From Francisella adeliensis (lineage in GTDB: Bacteria; Pseudomonadota; Gammaproteobacteria; Francisellales; Francisellaceae), in NCBI RefSeq assembly GCF_003290445.1, contig NZ_CP021781.1, forward strand, positions 1,860,001 through 1,924,000: DNA of 64,000 nt. Reading direction: 5' to 3'. The position numbers and the translations under genes are program-made. Shown in pieces: positions 37,338 to 48,922 of this stretch (its first letter is position 1; each line of letters starts with the position of its first letter). The notes under the pieces are model-generated. The model saw only the letters and a list, made by a program, of their open reading frames with translations, searched no databases and was not told where the DNA came from.

Positions 37338-40300
37338 TTACCCAACCCACTTCCTCGCATTTCTAAACATTCTCATCCAAACGCTATACTCATCGTAATC
37401 AGCTGGGATATAGGAGTTTGTAATAGCTCTATAGACACGTTCAGGATGTGGCATCATCGCAAGTACACGACCATTTAGGGCTGTAACAGCTGTTAGACCA
37501 TCTATTGCACCATTAGGGTTCTGTGGATAATTTTCAGTTTTACTACCATTGTTATCCACAAAATTAAGAGCTACTTGATTGCTTGAAAGCATTGTAATCT
37601 GTTGGTTTTCATCATCAAATAACGGTCGACCTTCGCCATGAGCAACTGCTACAGGTGCAAGCGTGCCAGCCATACCATCAAACCAAATAGAATCTGACTC
37701 TTGTATCTCTACCATCGAAGTTCTAGCTTCAAACTGCTCTGATTTGTTCTTAATAAATATCGGCCAATTTTCGGCTCCAGCTATTAGAGATTTCAATTGA
37801 GCAAGCATTTGACAACCATTACACACACCTAGTGCAAGAGTATCATCACGCCCAAAGAATCTACTAAATTCAGCTTTCAACTTCTCACTAAATAGAATAT
37901 TTTTAGCCCAGCCACCGCCAGCACCTAATACATCACCATAAGAGAAACCACCACAAGCCACAAGTACTTTAAAGTCATCAAGACTAACTCGACCTGCATG
38001 AAGGTCAGACATGTGCACATCATGAGCTTCAAAACCTGCTGTAGTAAATGCTGCTGCCATTTCGACATGACCATTTACACCTTGTTCTCTTAGGATCGCA
38101 GCCTTTGGTTTTTGAGTATTTACAAAAGAAGCAGTTATATCTTTTTCTATATCAAAAGTAGCTTTTACATGGATACCTTTATCATCAGTATTTAAGATAT
38201 TATCAAACTCTTGTTTTGCACATTCGCTATTATCTCGTAATGCCTGGATTTGATAAGAAGTCTCAGCCCACCATCTTTGTAGGTTTACACGAGTGTTTGA
38301 GTAAACTTTATCTGTGTTAGCAAAGATGTTTATCTCGTCACTAGAATTTAGCTTAGCTATTGTACACAGGTGAATATCTGCTTGCCTAAACATCTCTTCA
38401 ACTAGCTTTCTATCACTGTTTTTAACTTGGATAACTACACCGACTTCTTCAGCAAAAAGTTTTGCTAGAGTATCATTAGAGTTGATTGTGATATCAAGCC
38501 CTTTACGCCCTGCAAAAGCCATCTCAACAAGTGTAGTAAATACACCACCATCAGAGATATCATGGTATGCAAGTACTTTGTTATCAGCTTTTAGTTCTGC
38601 GATATTCTCAAACAATGCTTTTAGCTTACTAGCTTCCACATCAGGAGCAATATTGCCCACTTGATTGTATGCTTGAGCTAAACATGAAGCTCCTAATCTA
38701 CCAGCTCCATTTGATAGGTCAATGTGTAGCAATGTTGTATCGTTATCATCAACAAGCATAGGTGTAAGAGTTTTGCGAGCATTAGCTACAGGAGTAAAGC
38801 CTGAAGTTACAATCGACATCGGAGATGTTACAGCTTTAGCTTCTCCATCATCAGACCACTTAGTCTTCATCGACATAGAGTCTTTACCTACAGGGATTGC
38901 GATACCAAGCTCTGGACAAAATTCCATACCAACAGCTTTTACAGTCTCGTATAGTTTTTGATTTTCATCACCTTGATTTGCAGCAACCATCCAGTTAGCA
39001 GAAAGTCTTATATCTCGCAGACTTTGCACATCACTTGCAAGTAGGTTTGTTACAGTCTCAGCTACAGCCAGTCTACCCGAAGCAGCTGCATTTATAACAG
39101 CTACAGGAGTGCGTTCACCCATTGCCATTGCTTCACCTGATTGGCTATCTACAGTCGCTGTAGTTACAGCACAATCTGCTACAGGTACTTGCCACGGACC
39201 AACCATTTGCTCACGAGCAACCATACCTGTAATACTTCTATCACCAATTGTGATAAGGAAAGATTTTGAACCTACCGCTGGTACTTTTAGCACTCGCTCA
39301 ATTGCATCATCTAACTTTATAGCACTTGTATCAAAAGAGTCTTGCTCAACTTTTACAGTTGTTACATCAATGTGCATTTGCGGAGTATTACCAAACAGTA
39401 ATCCCATCGGCAAATCTACTGGTTTGTTGTCAAAATGCTCATCATTTAGAGTAATATGCTTCTCTGAAATAGCTTCACCAACTACAGCAAATGGACATCT
39501 CTCACGAGTACACAAACTTTCAAAAAACTCTAGTGAACTAGGGTCTACTGAAAGCACATACCTTTCTTGTGATTCATTTGACCATATTTCTAACGGAGAA
39601 AGACCTTCTTCTCCAACTATAACTTTTCTAAGCTCAAAGTGACCACCGACATTACCATCTTTCACAAGCTCTGGGAATGCGTTTGAAATACCACCAGCAC
39701 CTACATCATGAATAAATGTAATTGGATTTTTTTCACCTAACTGCCAGCATTTATCGATAACTTCTTGGCAACGGCGTTCCATCTCAGCATTATCTCGTTG
39801 TACTGATTCAAAATCTAGCTTTGAATTAGCTCCAGATGATACAACAGACGAAGCTGCACCACCACCTAGACCAATACGCATAGCAGGACCACCAAGACAT
39901 ATAAGTTTAGCACCTACTTTAATATCGCCTTTTTCAACATGCATTCTTTTAATATTACCCATACCACCGGCAATCATTATCGGTTTATGGTAACCAAGCA
40001 TCTCTTCACCGTTTGAAGATTTTACAGACTGTTCAAAAGTACGGAAATATCCTGTAATATTCGGACGACCAAACTCGTTTGAGTAGTGAGCAGCACCAAT
40101 CGGAGCTTCTAGCATAATCTGTAATGGAGTAACTATATGTTCAGGCTTACCATATTTGTTAGATTCCCAAGCTTGATTAAAGTTAGGGATATTTAGGTTT
40201 GAAACTGTAAATCCAGCTAAGCCAGCTTTTGGTTTAGAACCAAGTCCTGTAGCACCTTCATCACGAATCTCTCCACCAATACCAGTAGCCGCCCCACTAA

Positions 40301-41210
40301 AGGGGGCAATAGCTGTAGGGTGATTGTGAGTCTCAACCTTCATTAAGATATCAACTTCTTCTTGATGGAAGTTATAAACATTGTTTTCAGGGTTGCTATA
40401 AAACCTTTGAGCCGTTGCACCCTCTATCACAGAGGCATTATCTTTGTATGCAGAAAGTACACCTTCAGGTGAGCAATTTGTAGTGTTACGAATCATCTTG
40501 AAAAGAGAATTGTCTTGCTCTTGACCATCTATAGTCCACTTTGCATTAAAGATTTTATGTCTGCAATGCTCAGAGTTTGCTTGAGCAAACATATATAGTT
40601 CAGTATCTGTAGGATTTCTTCCTATCTTTGTATATTCATCAGCAAGATAACTTATTTCTTGAGTGCTTAAAGCCAGTCCTAACTTAGCATCAGCATCTTT
40701 GATTGCTTGCTCACCTTTTTCTAGCACATCAACAAACTCTAGGCCCTTAGGTGCTGTTACACTAAACAATCTATGTAAATCATCTTTACAAGTAAAGACT
40801 TCTTCAACCATGCGGTCATGGACTAAATCTTGGATTTTTTCTAAATCATGATTAGAAACATTACCTTCAATACCAAAAACAACTGCTCTTTCAACTCTTT
40901 TAACAGCATAGATACCTGTATTTTGAATAATATCAGTTGCTTTTGATGACCATGGAGAAATAGTGCCTACTCTAGGCGCAGTAATAAAAGTATGACCTTT
41001 TGGATTAGCTACACCATATTCTTTGTTATAATTTAGTAAGGATTTAATTACTTCTTCTTGTTTAGTACTAAGTTCTTCATCAATCTCAACAATATGAATA
41101 TACTCTGCTGATATAGAATCAACTTTATTTGATATTTTTTTTGTATCTGCTAATATTTGCTCTCTTTTAAATGGAGATAAGGCACTTAAGCCTTCAAAGA
41201 TTTTAATCAT
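37338..41210 (-). CDS. purL: Phosphoribosylformylglycinamidine synthase PurL (large form)
   Basis: PurL makes formylglycinamidine ribotide from FGAR, glutamine and ATP. At 1290 residues it is the fused gram-negative form: an N-terminal PurS-like part, a synthetase domain with [16 protein letters not shown], a second half with GVVIQVKN-like sequence, and a C-terminal glutaminase with the nucleophile Cys in LGVCNGCQ and MMPHPER. It overlaps purF by one base, giving a purF-purL operon. Confidence 0.97.
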   Translation of the reverse strand: MIKIFEGLSALSPFKREQILADTKKISNKVDSISAEYIHIVEIDEELSTKQEEVIKSLLNYNKEYGVANPKGHTFITAPRVGTISPWSSKATDIIQNTGIYAVKRVERAVVFGIEGNVSNHDLEKIQDLVHDRMVEEVFTCKDDLHRLFSVTAPKGLEFVDVLEKGEQAIKDADAKLGLALSTQEISYLADEYTKIGRNPTDTELYMFAQANSEHCRHKIFNAKWTIDGQEQDNSLFKMIRNTTNCSPEGVLSAYKDNASVIEGATAQRFYSNPENNVYNFHQEEVDILMKVETHNHPTAIAPFSGAATGIGGEIRDEGATGLGSKPKAGLAGFTVSNLNIPNFNQAWESNKYGKPEHIVTPLQIMLEAPIGAAHYSNEFGRPNITGYFRTFEQSVKSSNGEEMLGYHKPIMIAGGMGNIKRMHVEKGDIKVGAKLICLGGPAMRIGLGGGAASSVVSSGANSKLDFESVQRDNAEMERRCQEVIDKCWQLGEKNPITFIHDVGAGGISNAFPELVKDGNVGGHFELRKVIVGEEGLSPLEIWSNESQERYVLSVDPSSLEFFESLCTRERCPFAVVGEAISEKHITLNDEHFDNKPVDLPMGLLFGNTPQMHIDVTTVKVEQDSFDTSAIKLDDAIERVLKVPAVGSKSFLITIGDRSITGMVAREQMVGPWQVPVADCAVTTATVDSQSGEAMAMGERTPVAVINAAASGRLAVAETVTNLLASDVQSLRDIRLSANWMVAANQGDENQKLYETVKAVGMEFCPELGIAIPVGKDSMSMKTKWSDDGEAKAVTSPMSIVTSGFTPVANARKTLTPMLVDDNDTTLLHIDLSNGAGRLGASCLAQAYNQVGNIAPDVEASKLKALFENIAELKADNKVLAYHDISDGGVFTTLVEMAFAGRKGLDITINSNDTLAKLFAEEVGVVIQVKNSDRKLVEEMFRQADIHLCTIAKLNSSDEINIFANTDKVYSNTRVNLQRWWAETSYQIQALRDNSECAKQEFDNILNTDDKGIHVKATFDIEKDITASFVNTQKPKAAILREQGVNGHVEMAAAFTTAGFEAHDVHMSDLHAGRVSLDDFKVLVACGGFSYGDVLGAGGGWAKNILFSEKLKAEFSRFFGRDDTLALGVCNGCQMLAQLKSLIAGAENWPIFIKNKSEQFEARTSMVEIQESDSIWFDGMAGTLAPVAVAHGEGRPLFDDENQQITMLSSNQVALNFVDNNGSKTENYPQNPNGAIDGLTAVTALNGRVLAMMPHPERVYRAITNSYIPADYDEYSVWMRMFRNARKWVG

Positions 41211-42700
41211 TAGTTGTCAAATCCCTTGAGTTTTTTTTCTAATTCTTTTAGTTCTTTTCTATGTCTTTCTAGGTCATCAAGATAAGCTTCATCCACATCA
41301 CCTGTTATGTAGTTACCTGAGAATACACTATCCTCAAATTCTACTATGTCAGGGTTTTGCATTTGTACCACTTCTTTTAAGTCCGATAATGGTAGATAAA
41401 TAAGCCCATCAACACCTATCCATTGGCGAATTTCTTCAACTGATTTACCATGTGCAATAAGGTCTGACTTAACTGGCATATCTATACCATACACATTTGG
41501 ATAACATACAGCAGGTGAAACTGATGCAAGATAAACTGACTTAGCACCAAAATCACGTATCATCTCTATTATACGTTGAGATGTTGTACCTCGGACAATA
41601 GAGTCATCTACAAGTAGTACATTTTTATCTTTAAACTCTGCTGGAATAGGGTTTAACTTACGACGAACATAGTTTTTCCTATCTACTGATTCTGGCATTA
41701 TAAATGTACGACCAATATAGCGATTTTTTACAAAACCTTCGCGATACTCAACACCTAATGCTGTAGCTATCTCTTGAGCTGAAGCACGACCAGTTTCAGG
41801 AACAGGTATTACAATATCAATTTGATTATCTTTCCACACATCTTTTATACGCTTACTCAGAAGTTTACCGGCATCTACACGAGCTTGATACACACTAACT
41901 CCGTTCATAACACTATCTGGACGAGCAAGATATACATATTCAAACAAACATGGAGCTAAACTAGGATTCTTAGCACAGATTTTTGAATGAATCTTACGAT
42001 CTTCTGTGATTATTATAACTTCACCTGGAGCTACATCTCGTAAAACTTTAAATCCTGAAATATCTAAAGATACACTTTCACTAGCAACCATATAAGATTT
42101 CTCACCATCTGCCTCATCTCTTACTCCAAGCACAAGTGGACGAATACCATGAGGGTCTCTAAACGCTATTAAACCAAAGTTTGCAATCATTGCAGTACAA
42201 GCATAACCACCTCGAGCATGCTTAAAAACAAACTCGCAAGCTTTATATACCGCATTTAATGTAGGACTTCCTTTACTCTTATTCATACCACATGCAAAAA
42301 AGTTAAGTAAAAGCTCTGAGTCTGAAGAAGTATTTAAATGCCTTCTTTCTATGTCATGAAGCATCCTTGCCAATTCTGAGACATTGGTAAGGTTACCATT
42401 ATGAGCAAAAACTATACCATGAGGATTATTTACATAAAAAGGCTGACTATCTGCAGCACCTAAACTACCAGCGGTAGGATAACGCACATGCCCTATACCC
42501 ATATTCCCTAGTGATTTAGCAAGTTTATCGTCAGTAAAAACCTCATTTACTAAACCAGTATTTTTTCGTGTGAAAAAATGACCTTCATGCATAGTAGTAA
42601 TACCTGCGGCATCTTGACCACGATGCTGCAATAAACTTAAACCATCAAATAATGCATAACTGACCTGACCAGGTCCTGCAACTCCAATTACTCCACACAT
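41210..42700 (-). CDS. purF: Amidophosphoribosyltransferase PurF
   Basis: PurF makes phosphoribosylamine from PRPP and glutamine, the first committed step of purine synthesis. The 496-residue protein begins MCGVIGVAG, so Cys2 is the glutaminase nucleophile after Met removal, and has the PRPP motif [13 protein letters not shown] near residue 355. It lacks the iron-sulfur cysteines of the Bacillus type. It leads the purF-purL operon. Confidence 0.96.
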   Translation of the reverse strand: MCGVIGVAGPGQVSYALFDGLSLLQHRGQDAAGITTMHEGHFFTRKNTGLVNEVFTDDKLAKSLGNMGIGHVRYPTAGSLGAADSQPFYVNNPHGIVFAHNGNLTNVSELARMLHDIERRHLNTSSDSELLLNFFACGMNKSKGSPTLNAVYKACEFVFKHARGGYACTAMIANFGLIAFRDPHGIRPLVLGVRDEADGEKSYMVASESVSLDISGFKVLRDVAPGEVIIITEDRKIHSKICAKNPSLAPCLFEYVYLARPDSVMNGVSVYQARVDAGKLLSKRIKDVWKDNQIDIVIPVPETGRASAQEIATALGVEYREGFVKNRYIGRTFIMPESVDRKNYVRRKLNPIPAEFKDKNVLLVDDSIVRGTTSQRIIEMIRDFGAKSVYLASVSPAVCYPNVYGIDMPVKSDLIAHGKSVEEIRQWIGVDGLIYLPLSDLKEVVQMQNPDIVEFEDSVFSGNYITGDVDEAYLDDLERHRKELKELEKKLKGFDN

Positions 42701-42839
42701 AAACTGTATCTTCTTGAAAGGATTATTAACTTGTCTATTATATCAAATTTGAACTGATACAATAATTAAAAAGAATATTTGTTAGAAAGATTTTTATAGG
42801 TTTAACTCTATGAGTAGTTAATTATCTTTTAAAAGAACA

Positions 42840-44180
42840 CTAATGTGAGAAGCCATTCTTAATTTGTTTATTATTTTTTGACTCAAGTGAATGTATAGCT
42901 GCTTTTAAATCCTTAATCATAAGCTGAGCTAAATCATGAGTAAAGCCCTTTCTGATAAGCACTCTCATAACTACCAAATCTTGCCTATTTGTTGGCATCG
43001 AGTAAGCAGCAATTTGCCAACCTCTTGCTCTTACTTTTTCCGAAACATCGAACAAATCAAACTTCTTATCTACTTTAAGTGACCAACTTACCGCTGGAAT
43101 ACCGTTATCACCATCACTGATAATCTCAAAAATATCCATCGCTTTCAGCTCTTTAGCAATATATCTTGTAACATCATAGCTTAACTGATGAACTTCTTTA
43201 TAACCCTCAAAACCTAGTCTAACAAAGTTAAAGTATTGAGCTACAATCTGCCCACCAGGCCTCGAGAAATTCAGAGCAAAAGTTGGCATATCCCCGCCAA
43301 GATAGTTCACATTAAAAACCAAATCATCAGGAAGATACTTCTTATCTGTCCACACAACCCAACCAACACCAAGAGGAGAAAGTCCAAACTTATGACCTGA
43401 TGCATTAATTGATTTAACTCTAGACAACCTAAAATCCCATTTAAGTTCTGGCTGGATAAATGGTGCTAGAAAACCACCAGAAGCTCCATCAACATGTACA
43501 GGAATATCTATGCCTGTTTGCTTTTCATATTCATCTAAAGCATTACATACCACTTCAACAGGTTCATACTGACCAGTAAATGTCACACCTAAAGTTGGTA
43601 CAACACCTATAGTATTTTCATCACATCGCTCAATTACAGCTTCAGGAGTCATAATCAAACTATCTTCAGACATAGGTATTTCTCTTAATTCGATATCCCA
43701 ATATCTTGCAAATTTATGCCAGCATACTTGAACAGGCCCAGTAATAAGATTAGGCTTAGAGTAATCTTTACCCTGAGCTTTCATTTTGTCTCTCCAACGC
43801 CATTTCATAGCCATACCACCAAGCATAGCAGCTTCTGATGACCCTGTAGTTGAACAGCCAACAGCATTTTCAGTTGTAGAGTTCCATAAGTTAGCTAAAA
43901 TATTGACACATCTAGCTTCTAATTCAGCTGTTTGTGGGTACTCATCTTTATCTATCATATTTTTATCAATACAATCATTCATCAACTTATGCACAAAATC
44001 ATCAACTTCAGTTTGACAAAAAGTTGCTAAATTCTGTTTTGAATTACCATCAAGCATTAGTTCATCTTTAATTTCTTGATAAACATCTATTGGATTTTGA
44101 GATTTAGCAGGAATTTCTAGCTTAGGTAGTGAGCCTTCAAAAAATTCTAAATCATTATCTTTTTTACCATGTAAAGCCAT
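42840..44180 (-). CDS. gadB: Glutamate decarboxylase
   Basis: This PLP enzyme converts glutamate to GABA and consumes a proton, which helps in acid and oxidative stress. The 446-residue protein has [13 protein letters not shown] and the PLP lysine in [16 protein letters not shown] near residue 260. The C-terminal tail is shorter than in E. coli GadB, so the auto-inhibitory pH switch may differ. No GABA antiporter gene is adjacent; a succinate-semialdehyde dehydrogenase lies 8 kb away on the same strand. Confidence 0.93.
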   Translation of the reverse strand: MALHGKKDNDLEFFEGSLPKLEIPAKSQNPIDVYQEIKDELMLDGNSKQNLATFCQTEVDDFVHKLMNDCIDKNMIDKDEYPQTAELEARCVNILANLWNSTTENAVGCSTTGSSEAAMLGGMAMKWRWRDKMKAQGKDYSKPNLITGPVQVCWHKFARYWDIELREIPMSEDSLIMTPEAVIERCDENTIGVVPTLGVTFTGQYEPVEVVCNALDEYEKQTGIDIPVHVDGASGGFLAPFIQPELKWDFRLSRVKSINASGHKFGLSPLGVGWVVWTDKKYLPDDLVFNVNYLGGDMPTFALNFSRPGGQIVAQYFNFVRLGFEGYKEVHQLSYDVTRYIAKELKAMDIFEIISDGDNGIPAVSWSLKVDKKFDLFDVSEKVRARGWQIAAYSMPTNRQDLVVMRVLIRKGFTHDLAQLMIKDLKAAIHSLESKNNKQIKNGFSH

Positions 44181-44311
44181 AAGTTATCTCCTATATTGTT
44201 AAAATAAAAACTTCAAAAAAAATACTATTTCTTATATAAAGATCAACAATTCATTTGTAATACTTAGGTATAAAACTCTAATTTCATTATAACAAGGTAA
44301 AGATAAATAAG

Positions 44312-44986
44312 TTAATTAGATTTTAACTTACTAGAAATATCTTCAAAACTAAAATCATTTTTTAGCTTTAAAACACTGATTTTTGAGGAGGAAATATTTT
44401 TCGAACAAATAGAAATAAATGATTTTTCAAAAAGATAGCTAGCAAAGTCTTTAGGGTGATTTTCACTAATCCAAGATTCATTTTCTTTTGTAAATGTCGC
44501 TTTTACCAATCCATGAGCAATACCTGTAGAATTTCTTTTTACTTCTGCTTCTTTTAGTGTCCATAGCTTATAGAACTCTTTTTCTATATTTTCAGAGTCT
44601 CCTAACACATCGATTTCATATTCACTAAAATACCTTTTAGCAACTGAGAAAATATTTTTACGAGGTTGAATAATTTCTGTATCAACACCAATATCAACAC
44701 TTGATACAGTCATAATAATCTTATTGCCACTATGACTTATACTAAAATGCTTATCATTATAGTTTTCTAAATAAGGTTTATTTGTATTATTTGTAGAAAA
44801 CTTCAACTTTGAAAGTTTAAAATATTCGGTGAAAACGAAATAACGGATAAACTGGGAAAAAAGCTTTTCCTTGTATGTTTTTGAAGTAACATCTAGATTA
44901 AGCTTGAAACTTTTAGCCATCTGCTCGATATCTTCAATATAAAAATCTTCAGTATTTAAGATAAAAAGGCTAACTTGGCAAGACAT
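44312..44986 (-). CDS. 4'-phosphopantetheinyl transferase (Sfp/AcpT-like)
   Basis: This 224-residue protein moves phosphopantetheine from CoA to carrier proteins. It has the family motifs SISHSG near residue 80, GVDTEII near 98 with the metal Asp, and FYKLWTLKEAEVKR near 145 with the WTxKEA signature. It is 5 bases after tolC. No PKS or NRPS is nearby; it might modify acyl carrier protein or a distant pathway. Confidence 0.85.
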   Translation of the reverse strand: MSCQVSLFILNTEDFYIEDIEQMAKSFKLNLDVTSKTYKEKLFSQFIRYFVFTEYFKLSKLKFSTNNTNKPYLENYNDKHFSISHSGNKIIMTVSSVDIGVDTEIIQPRKNIFSVAKRYFSEYEIDVLGDSENIEKEFYKLWTLKEAEVKRNSTGIAHGLVKATFTKENESWISENHPKDFASYLFEKSFISICSKNISSSKISVLKLKNDFSFEDISSKLKSN

Positions 44987-44991
44987 TAATA

Positions 44992-46539
44992 CTACTCTGC
45001 AGCAATATCAGAAATCATATTTGTCTTACCTAGTAAAGTATTTATATACTCTATATCCTTAGAAGTAAGACTTCCTTGCAACTCTTTAAGTCTGACATAA
45101 TCTTCTACATAATTGAAGATAGAGTCAGCAAAAGAAAGCTGTGCTTGGACTAAAATTGCCTGTCTATTAAGCAAATCAACAATAGTCTGTGTCCCAGCTT
45201 CAAACCCTTCTAATATAGCTTTTACTGAAGCTAAACCAGAGTATACTGACTTCTTAAAGGCATCAATTCTAACAACGTCAAGTACAACGGTTTGGTAAGC
45301 TTCAACTGTTCCAGCATAAACCTCTCTTTTGGTCTGTAGCAATTGGTAATCTGCTGCTTGGTTATCATAACTTGCCTTTTTTAGGCTTGCATAATCAGAA
45401 CCACCTTTTAAGATATTCCAATTTAACTGTCCTCCAACATTAGCTACATCGAACTTCTTAGGGATATTAGCTGTTTGGATAGCTGAACCACCAAGCTTGT
45501 TACGGGTCATCTGAACTCCACCGACTAAATTAAGCTTAGGAAAGAAATTACCCCACTCTATACCAACACCTTCTGTTGTAGCTTCATATTCAAAATCTTT
45601 TTGCGATACATCTAGGTTATGAATCTGAGAAGTGCTGATCCAGTAGTTAATATCATTAGGAATAGGGTCTACAAATTCTGTATCTTTGGAGATATAAAGA
45701 ATAGCACTAATTCGCTTACCTATAAGCTTAGCCATCACTGCTTTTGCATTAACTAATGCTCTTTGCGCATCAGCTCTATCTGCTATAGCTTGTCGATACT
45801 GAGCATCAGTAGTTTTAAAATCTGCGTATGAAACCATACCCGCATCATATTGATATTTTTGTGTATTATATAACTTTTTGTTCCATGCTTCATTGGCAAA
45901 CTGAAACTGTAAAGCTTGTTCTGCTCTTAATAATTCAAAGTAAGCAGTAACAGTATTAGTAACAAGGGTTTGCTCAGCTTTAGCATAAATCATTGCATAT
46001 GATTTTTGCAAATAAGTCGCTCGAGTATATGTTTTCCATTGAGTCCAATCAAATAATGTTTGTGAACCTTGAAAACTAGTACTTTGCGCTGTATCTGTAA
46101 CTTGTCCACCGAATTGATCGTAATTATCTCGACGAAGATTAAAACCAAAATCAACCTGTGGTAGCAATGCACCTAATGCAGCAGGTACAGTCTCGACATT
46201 TGCAGAAAAAGTTGATCGAGCTGCTAAATAATCAGCATTATGCTCAGCTGCTAACTTATATACATCTGTTAAGCTATAGAACTTTTCCTTAACATCTCCA
46301 GCCATCGCAACTTCGTCTGCTTTTTTAAGATCATAGAACTTATTATCTTCTCTTATTTTATCAACTTTTGCATATTGCTTCTCAACAGTATACGGATTTG
46401 ATGCAATGTCTGTACCGATAGGCCTACCCGCAGTAGGCTTAGGCTTTTCTTTATTCTCACTTGTATCTGGGTTCGTATCATCAGCAAATACTGAGCCGAA
46501 CGCACAAATCCCCAACAAATATAAGAAGTATTTTTTCAT
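44992..46539 (-). CDS. tolC: Outer-membrane efflux channel TolC
   Basis: TolC forms the outer-membrane exit duct for tripartite efflux pumps and type I secretion. The 515-residue protein has a signal peptide (cleavage near FGSVFA), a low-complexity linker of about 60 residues, then two repeats of the outer-membrane efflux fold with long coiled-coil helices, and typical motifs around LYNTQKYQYDAGMVSYADF and GFEAGTQTIVDLLNRQ. The linker after the signal is longer than in E. coli. It is 6 bases after the PIMT-like gene. Confidence 0.93.
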   Translation of the reverse strand: MKKYFLYLLGICAFGSVFADDTNPDTSENKEKPKPTAGRPIGTDIASNPYTVEKQYAKVDKIREDNKFYDLKKADEVAMAGDVKEKFYSLTDVYKLAAEHNADYLAARSTFSANVETVPAALGALLPQVDFGFNLRRDNYDQFGGQVTDTAQSTSFQGSQTLFDWTQWKTYTRATYLQKSYAMIYAKAEQTLVTNTVTAYFELLRAEQALQFQFANEAWNKKLYNTQKYQYDAGMVSYADFKTTDAQYRQAIADRADAQRALVNAKAVMAKLIGKRISAILYISKDTEFVDPIPNDINYWISTSQIHNLDVSQKDFEYEATTEGVGIEWGNFFPKLNLVGGVQMTRNKLGGSAIQTANIPKKFDVANVGGQLNWNILKGGSDYASLKKASYDNQAADYQLLQTKREVYAGTVEAYQTVVLDVVRIDAFKKSVYSGLASVKAILEGFEAGTQTIVDLLNRQAILVQAQLSFADSIFNYVEDYVRLKELQGSLTSKDIEYINTLLGKTNMISDIAAE

Positions 46540-46545
46540 ATTGCT

Positions 46546-47166
46546 CTACTTATTGTATATATCAAACAAAAACTTTTTGTCATATTCGTCTGCACTTGTT
46601 TTTTTAAGCAAATACGCTTTATTACAAATATTAGTTTGTACAACAAAAACCATTCTACCATCTAAGTCTAGAAGCTGTAACAATGACTCATCAATATCAC
46701 TCTCCTGAACAGCACTAGTGATAAATACACAATCATATTTTTTATCATTCTCAATAATATTTGTAAGATGCTCAGCATTATTAAATTCAGCATTGAAGAT
46801 ATTTAAACTTGCTAAACTACGACGAGTTTGACCAAGCATATCGTCACTATAATCAAGGATTTCGACACTATTTGAAATCTTAGCCAAAAGTGCTGCAGTG
46901 TAGCCACATTCAACACCAAGCATTAAAACATCATCACTTTCTCTTATTTCCAAAGAATTAAGCAATTTTGCTGTAAGCATAGGGCTTTTTATTTCTCTAG
47001 AGCCCAAAACAAGATTTGTATCACAATACGCTAAGTTTTTATATTGGTGAGGTAAAAAATCCTCTCTAGCGATGCTAGACATTGCCTCTATTAAACTTCC
47101 ATAGGCAATACCTTCAGGCATTACTTGCTGCTTAATCATATTTTCTCGAGCAAATTCGAAATTCAT
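46546..47166 (-). CDS. PIMT (Pcm)-family methyltransferase-like protein
   Basis: This 206-residue protein resembles protein-L-isoaspartate O-methyltransferase: FARENMIKQQV at the start, REDFLPHQYKNLAYCD and EIKSPMLTAKLL. The SAM-binding motif I reads VLMLGVECGY rather than the usual VLEIGTGSGY, so cofactor binding or activity may be altered. It precedes tolC, an order I recall in other gammaproteobacteria. True Pcm activity is uncertain. Confidence 0.78.
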   Translation of the reverse strand: MNFEFARENMIKQQVMPEGIAYGSLIEAMSSIAREDFLPHQYKNLAYCDTNLVLGSREIKSPMLTAKLLNSLEIRESDDVLMLGVECGYTAALLAKISNSVEILDYSDDMLGQTRRSLASLNIFNAEFNNAEHLTNIIENDKKYDCVFITSAVQESDIDESLLQLLDLDGRMVFVVQTNICNKAYLLKKTSADEYDKKFLFDIYNK

Positions 47167-47268
47167 ATCAGAACCTTATTAAAAGTGTGAAATCTATCGC
47201 ATAAAACTAGACTATGATAATACCACAATCATCAATTAAAGAAAATACTCAGACTAAGGTGAAAATTT

Positions 47269-47400
47269 TCAAATAGTAGATTCTATTTTAGATATGTAGT
47301 TGAAACCTTCTCTTATCAACTTAACTATAAATATAGCACTATTAGTAAGAGCACTAGAAATAAGAAGTTCCTTAAATAAATACTTAGTTTTGTTTTTCAT
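47269..47400 (-). CDS. Possible 43-residue small protein
   Basis: A 43-codon ATG frame reads MKNKTKYLFKELLISS and contains one hydrophobic stretch (SSALTNSAIFIVKL), then a basic-acidic tail. The upstream ribosome site is weak. It lies 49 bases downstream of the POT gene on the same strand, in a 283-base gap with no other feature. I do not recognise it; it may be chance in AT-rich DNA. Confidence 0.25.
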   Translation of the reverse strand: MKNKTKYLFKELLISSALTNSAIFIVKLIREGFNYISKIESTI

Positions 47401-47449
47401 AAAAAGCTAATCTTTCTTCATTATTGAGTTATCGCATAGCTTCAATAAA

Positions 47450-48922
47450 TTAAGAGAGCAAGAATTTAAGTTTCTTATTTAAAACTGGGACTAAAACAAA
47501 TAAAATAAGTGCAGCAATAATGCCTAATAAAGTAAAGTATCCAAAAGCCCTCATATAAATATCTATAGTCTCACTTGGTGCTAGTGAACCAACCTTACCA
47601 TCTCCACTAATCAACGCTCCAAAACTAGCTGCCAGATAATTTGCAAAGGCTGAACTTAAAACCCATACACCCATAAAAAAACCAACCATTCTTTTAGGAG
47701 CTACGACACTAATCATAGCCAAACCAATAGGACCGATAAAAAGCTCCCCTAATGCTTGTAAAAGATAACTTACATTTATCCACCAAGATGAAATGAAACC
47801 ATTTTTTGCCGTCAGTAATATAGCCACCACCAACAGTAAAAAAGATAAACTCATGATTAAAAGACCTGTAGCAAATTTCACAGGATATGTATGAGGATTG
47901 GAATTAAAACGCTTACCTAAATATGCATATAATGGACCAAATAAAATTATAAAAAATGGTTCTACAGATTGAAAAGCACTTGTTGGTATTACAAAACCTA
48001 ATATTTCTCTATTAACATTTCTTTCTGTAAATACATTCATCATCCCTCCACTTTGTTGCAAAAGAATCATAAAAACCATATAAAAGAGAGTCAAAATTAC
48101 AGTGATATATATTCTATCTCTATCATTAAGCTCAGAATTAAAAATAAAATAGATTATTAGCAGTGTTGTTGCTAAACCTATTATAAACAATACTTTACTA
48201 GCCCAAAATGGATAACTCAATAAGATGAAAATAAATAAGATAAGGCATAGTAACGATAATGTTAAAGCAATCCAGTAAAAAACCCTCTTAATCAGATTGA
48301 GTTTGCTCTTTTTTATATCGTTATAATACTTACTGCCGTTTATAAATATTGCCAAACCGATCAACATCCCAACACCAGCTATTCCAAAAGCTAAATTCCA
48401 GCTATATGTTACAGCTATATAAGAGCACACTAAAGGGGCAGTAATTGTACCTACATTCATCCCTATATATAAAAATGTAAAACCTTGGTTTCTCTTGTGT
48501 GCATTCTTTTTAGCAAATATAGCACCAGTTATCGCTCCTATACTAGGCTTAAATAGGCCAGTACCAACTATTACTATACTTAAGCCCATAAAAAAACAAA
48601 TATTTTCACTATCAGGAACTATCATCACAAAATGTCCTAGAGCTATAAGTGAAGCGCCTATTATTATTGATCTATATTGGCCAATATATTTATCTGCTAT
48701 AATTCCACCGATAATAGGGGTACCATATACCATCGAAGCATATGCCCCATAAATCAAGTAAGCTCTAGCATCTGACATGTCAAAATGCTTAAACAAATAT
48801 AAGATTAGCAATGCTGTTATTCCATAATAACTAAACCTTTCCCACAGCCCAGTTAAGAATAGGTGTGTCATGCCCTCAGGATATTTTGTTAGATTAGCTT
48901 TAGCTACAGCGCTCATACTCAA
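47450..48922 (-). CDS. POT-family proton-dependent oligopeptide transporter
   Basis: This 490-residue protein imports di- or tripeptides with protons. It has 12-14 membrane segments, the E-x-x-E-R-F/Y-type start in LWERFSYYGITALL, and GGIIADKYIGQYRSI and FTFLYIGMNVGTITAP, which are POT signatures. Its ATG lies within the end of the transsulfuration gene (23-base overlap), so it belongs to a SAM-II-controlled operon and may feed methionine-containing peptides, which is inference. Confidence 0.88.
   Translation of the reverse strand: MSMSAVAKANLTKYPEGMTHLFLTGLWERFSYYGITALLILYLFKHFDMSDARAYLIYGAYASMVYGTPIIGGIIADKYIGQYRSIIIGASLIALGHFVMIVPDSENICFFMGLSIVIVGTGLFKPSIGAITGAIFAKKNAHKRNQGFTFLYIGMNVGTITAPLVCSYIAVTYSWNLAFGIAGVGMLIGLAIFINGSKYYNDIKKSKLNLIKRVFYWIALTLSLLCLILFIFILLSYPFWASKVLFIIGLATTLLIIYFIFNSELNDRDRIYITVILTLFYMVFMILLQQSGGMMNVFTERNVNREILGFVIPTSAFQSVEPFFIILFGPLYAYLGKRFNSNPHTYPVKFATGLLIMSLSFLLLVVAILLTAKNGFISSWWINVSYLLQALGELFIGPIGLAMISVVAPKRMVGFFMGVWVLSSAFANYLAASFGALISGDGKVGSLAPSETIDIYMRAFGYFTLLGIIAALILFVLVPVLNKKLKFLLS

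Noticed and set aside
38482-39642. Plus-strand frames inside purL
   Set aside because: They are antisense to strongly conserved purL coding sequence with no independent evidence.
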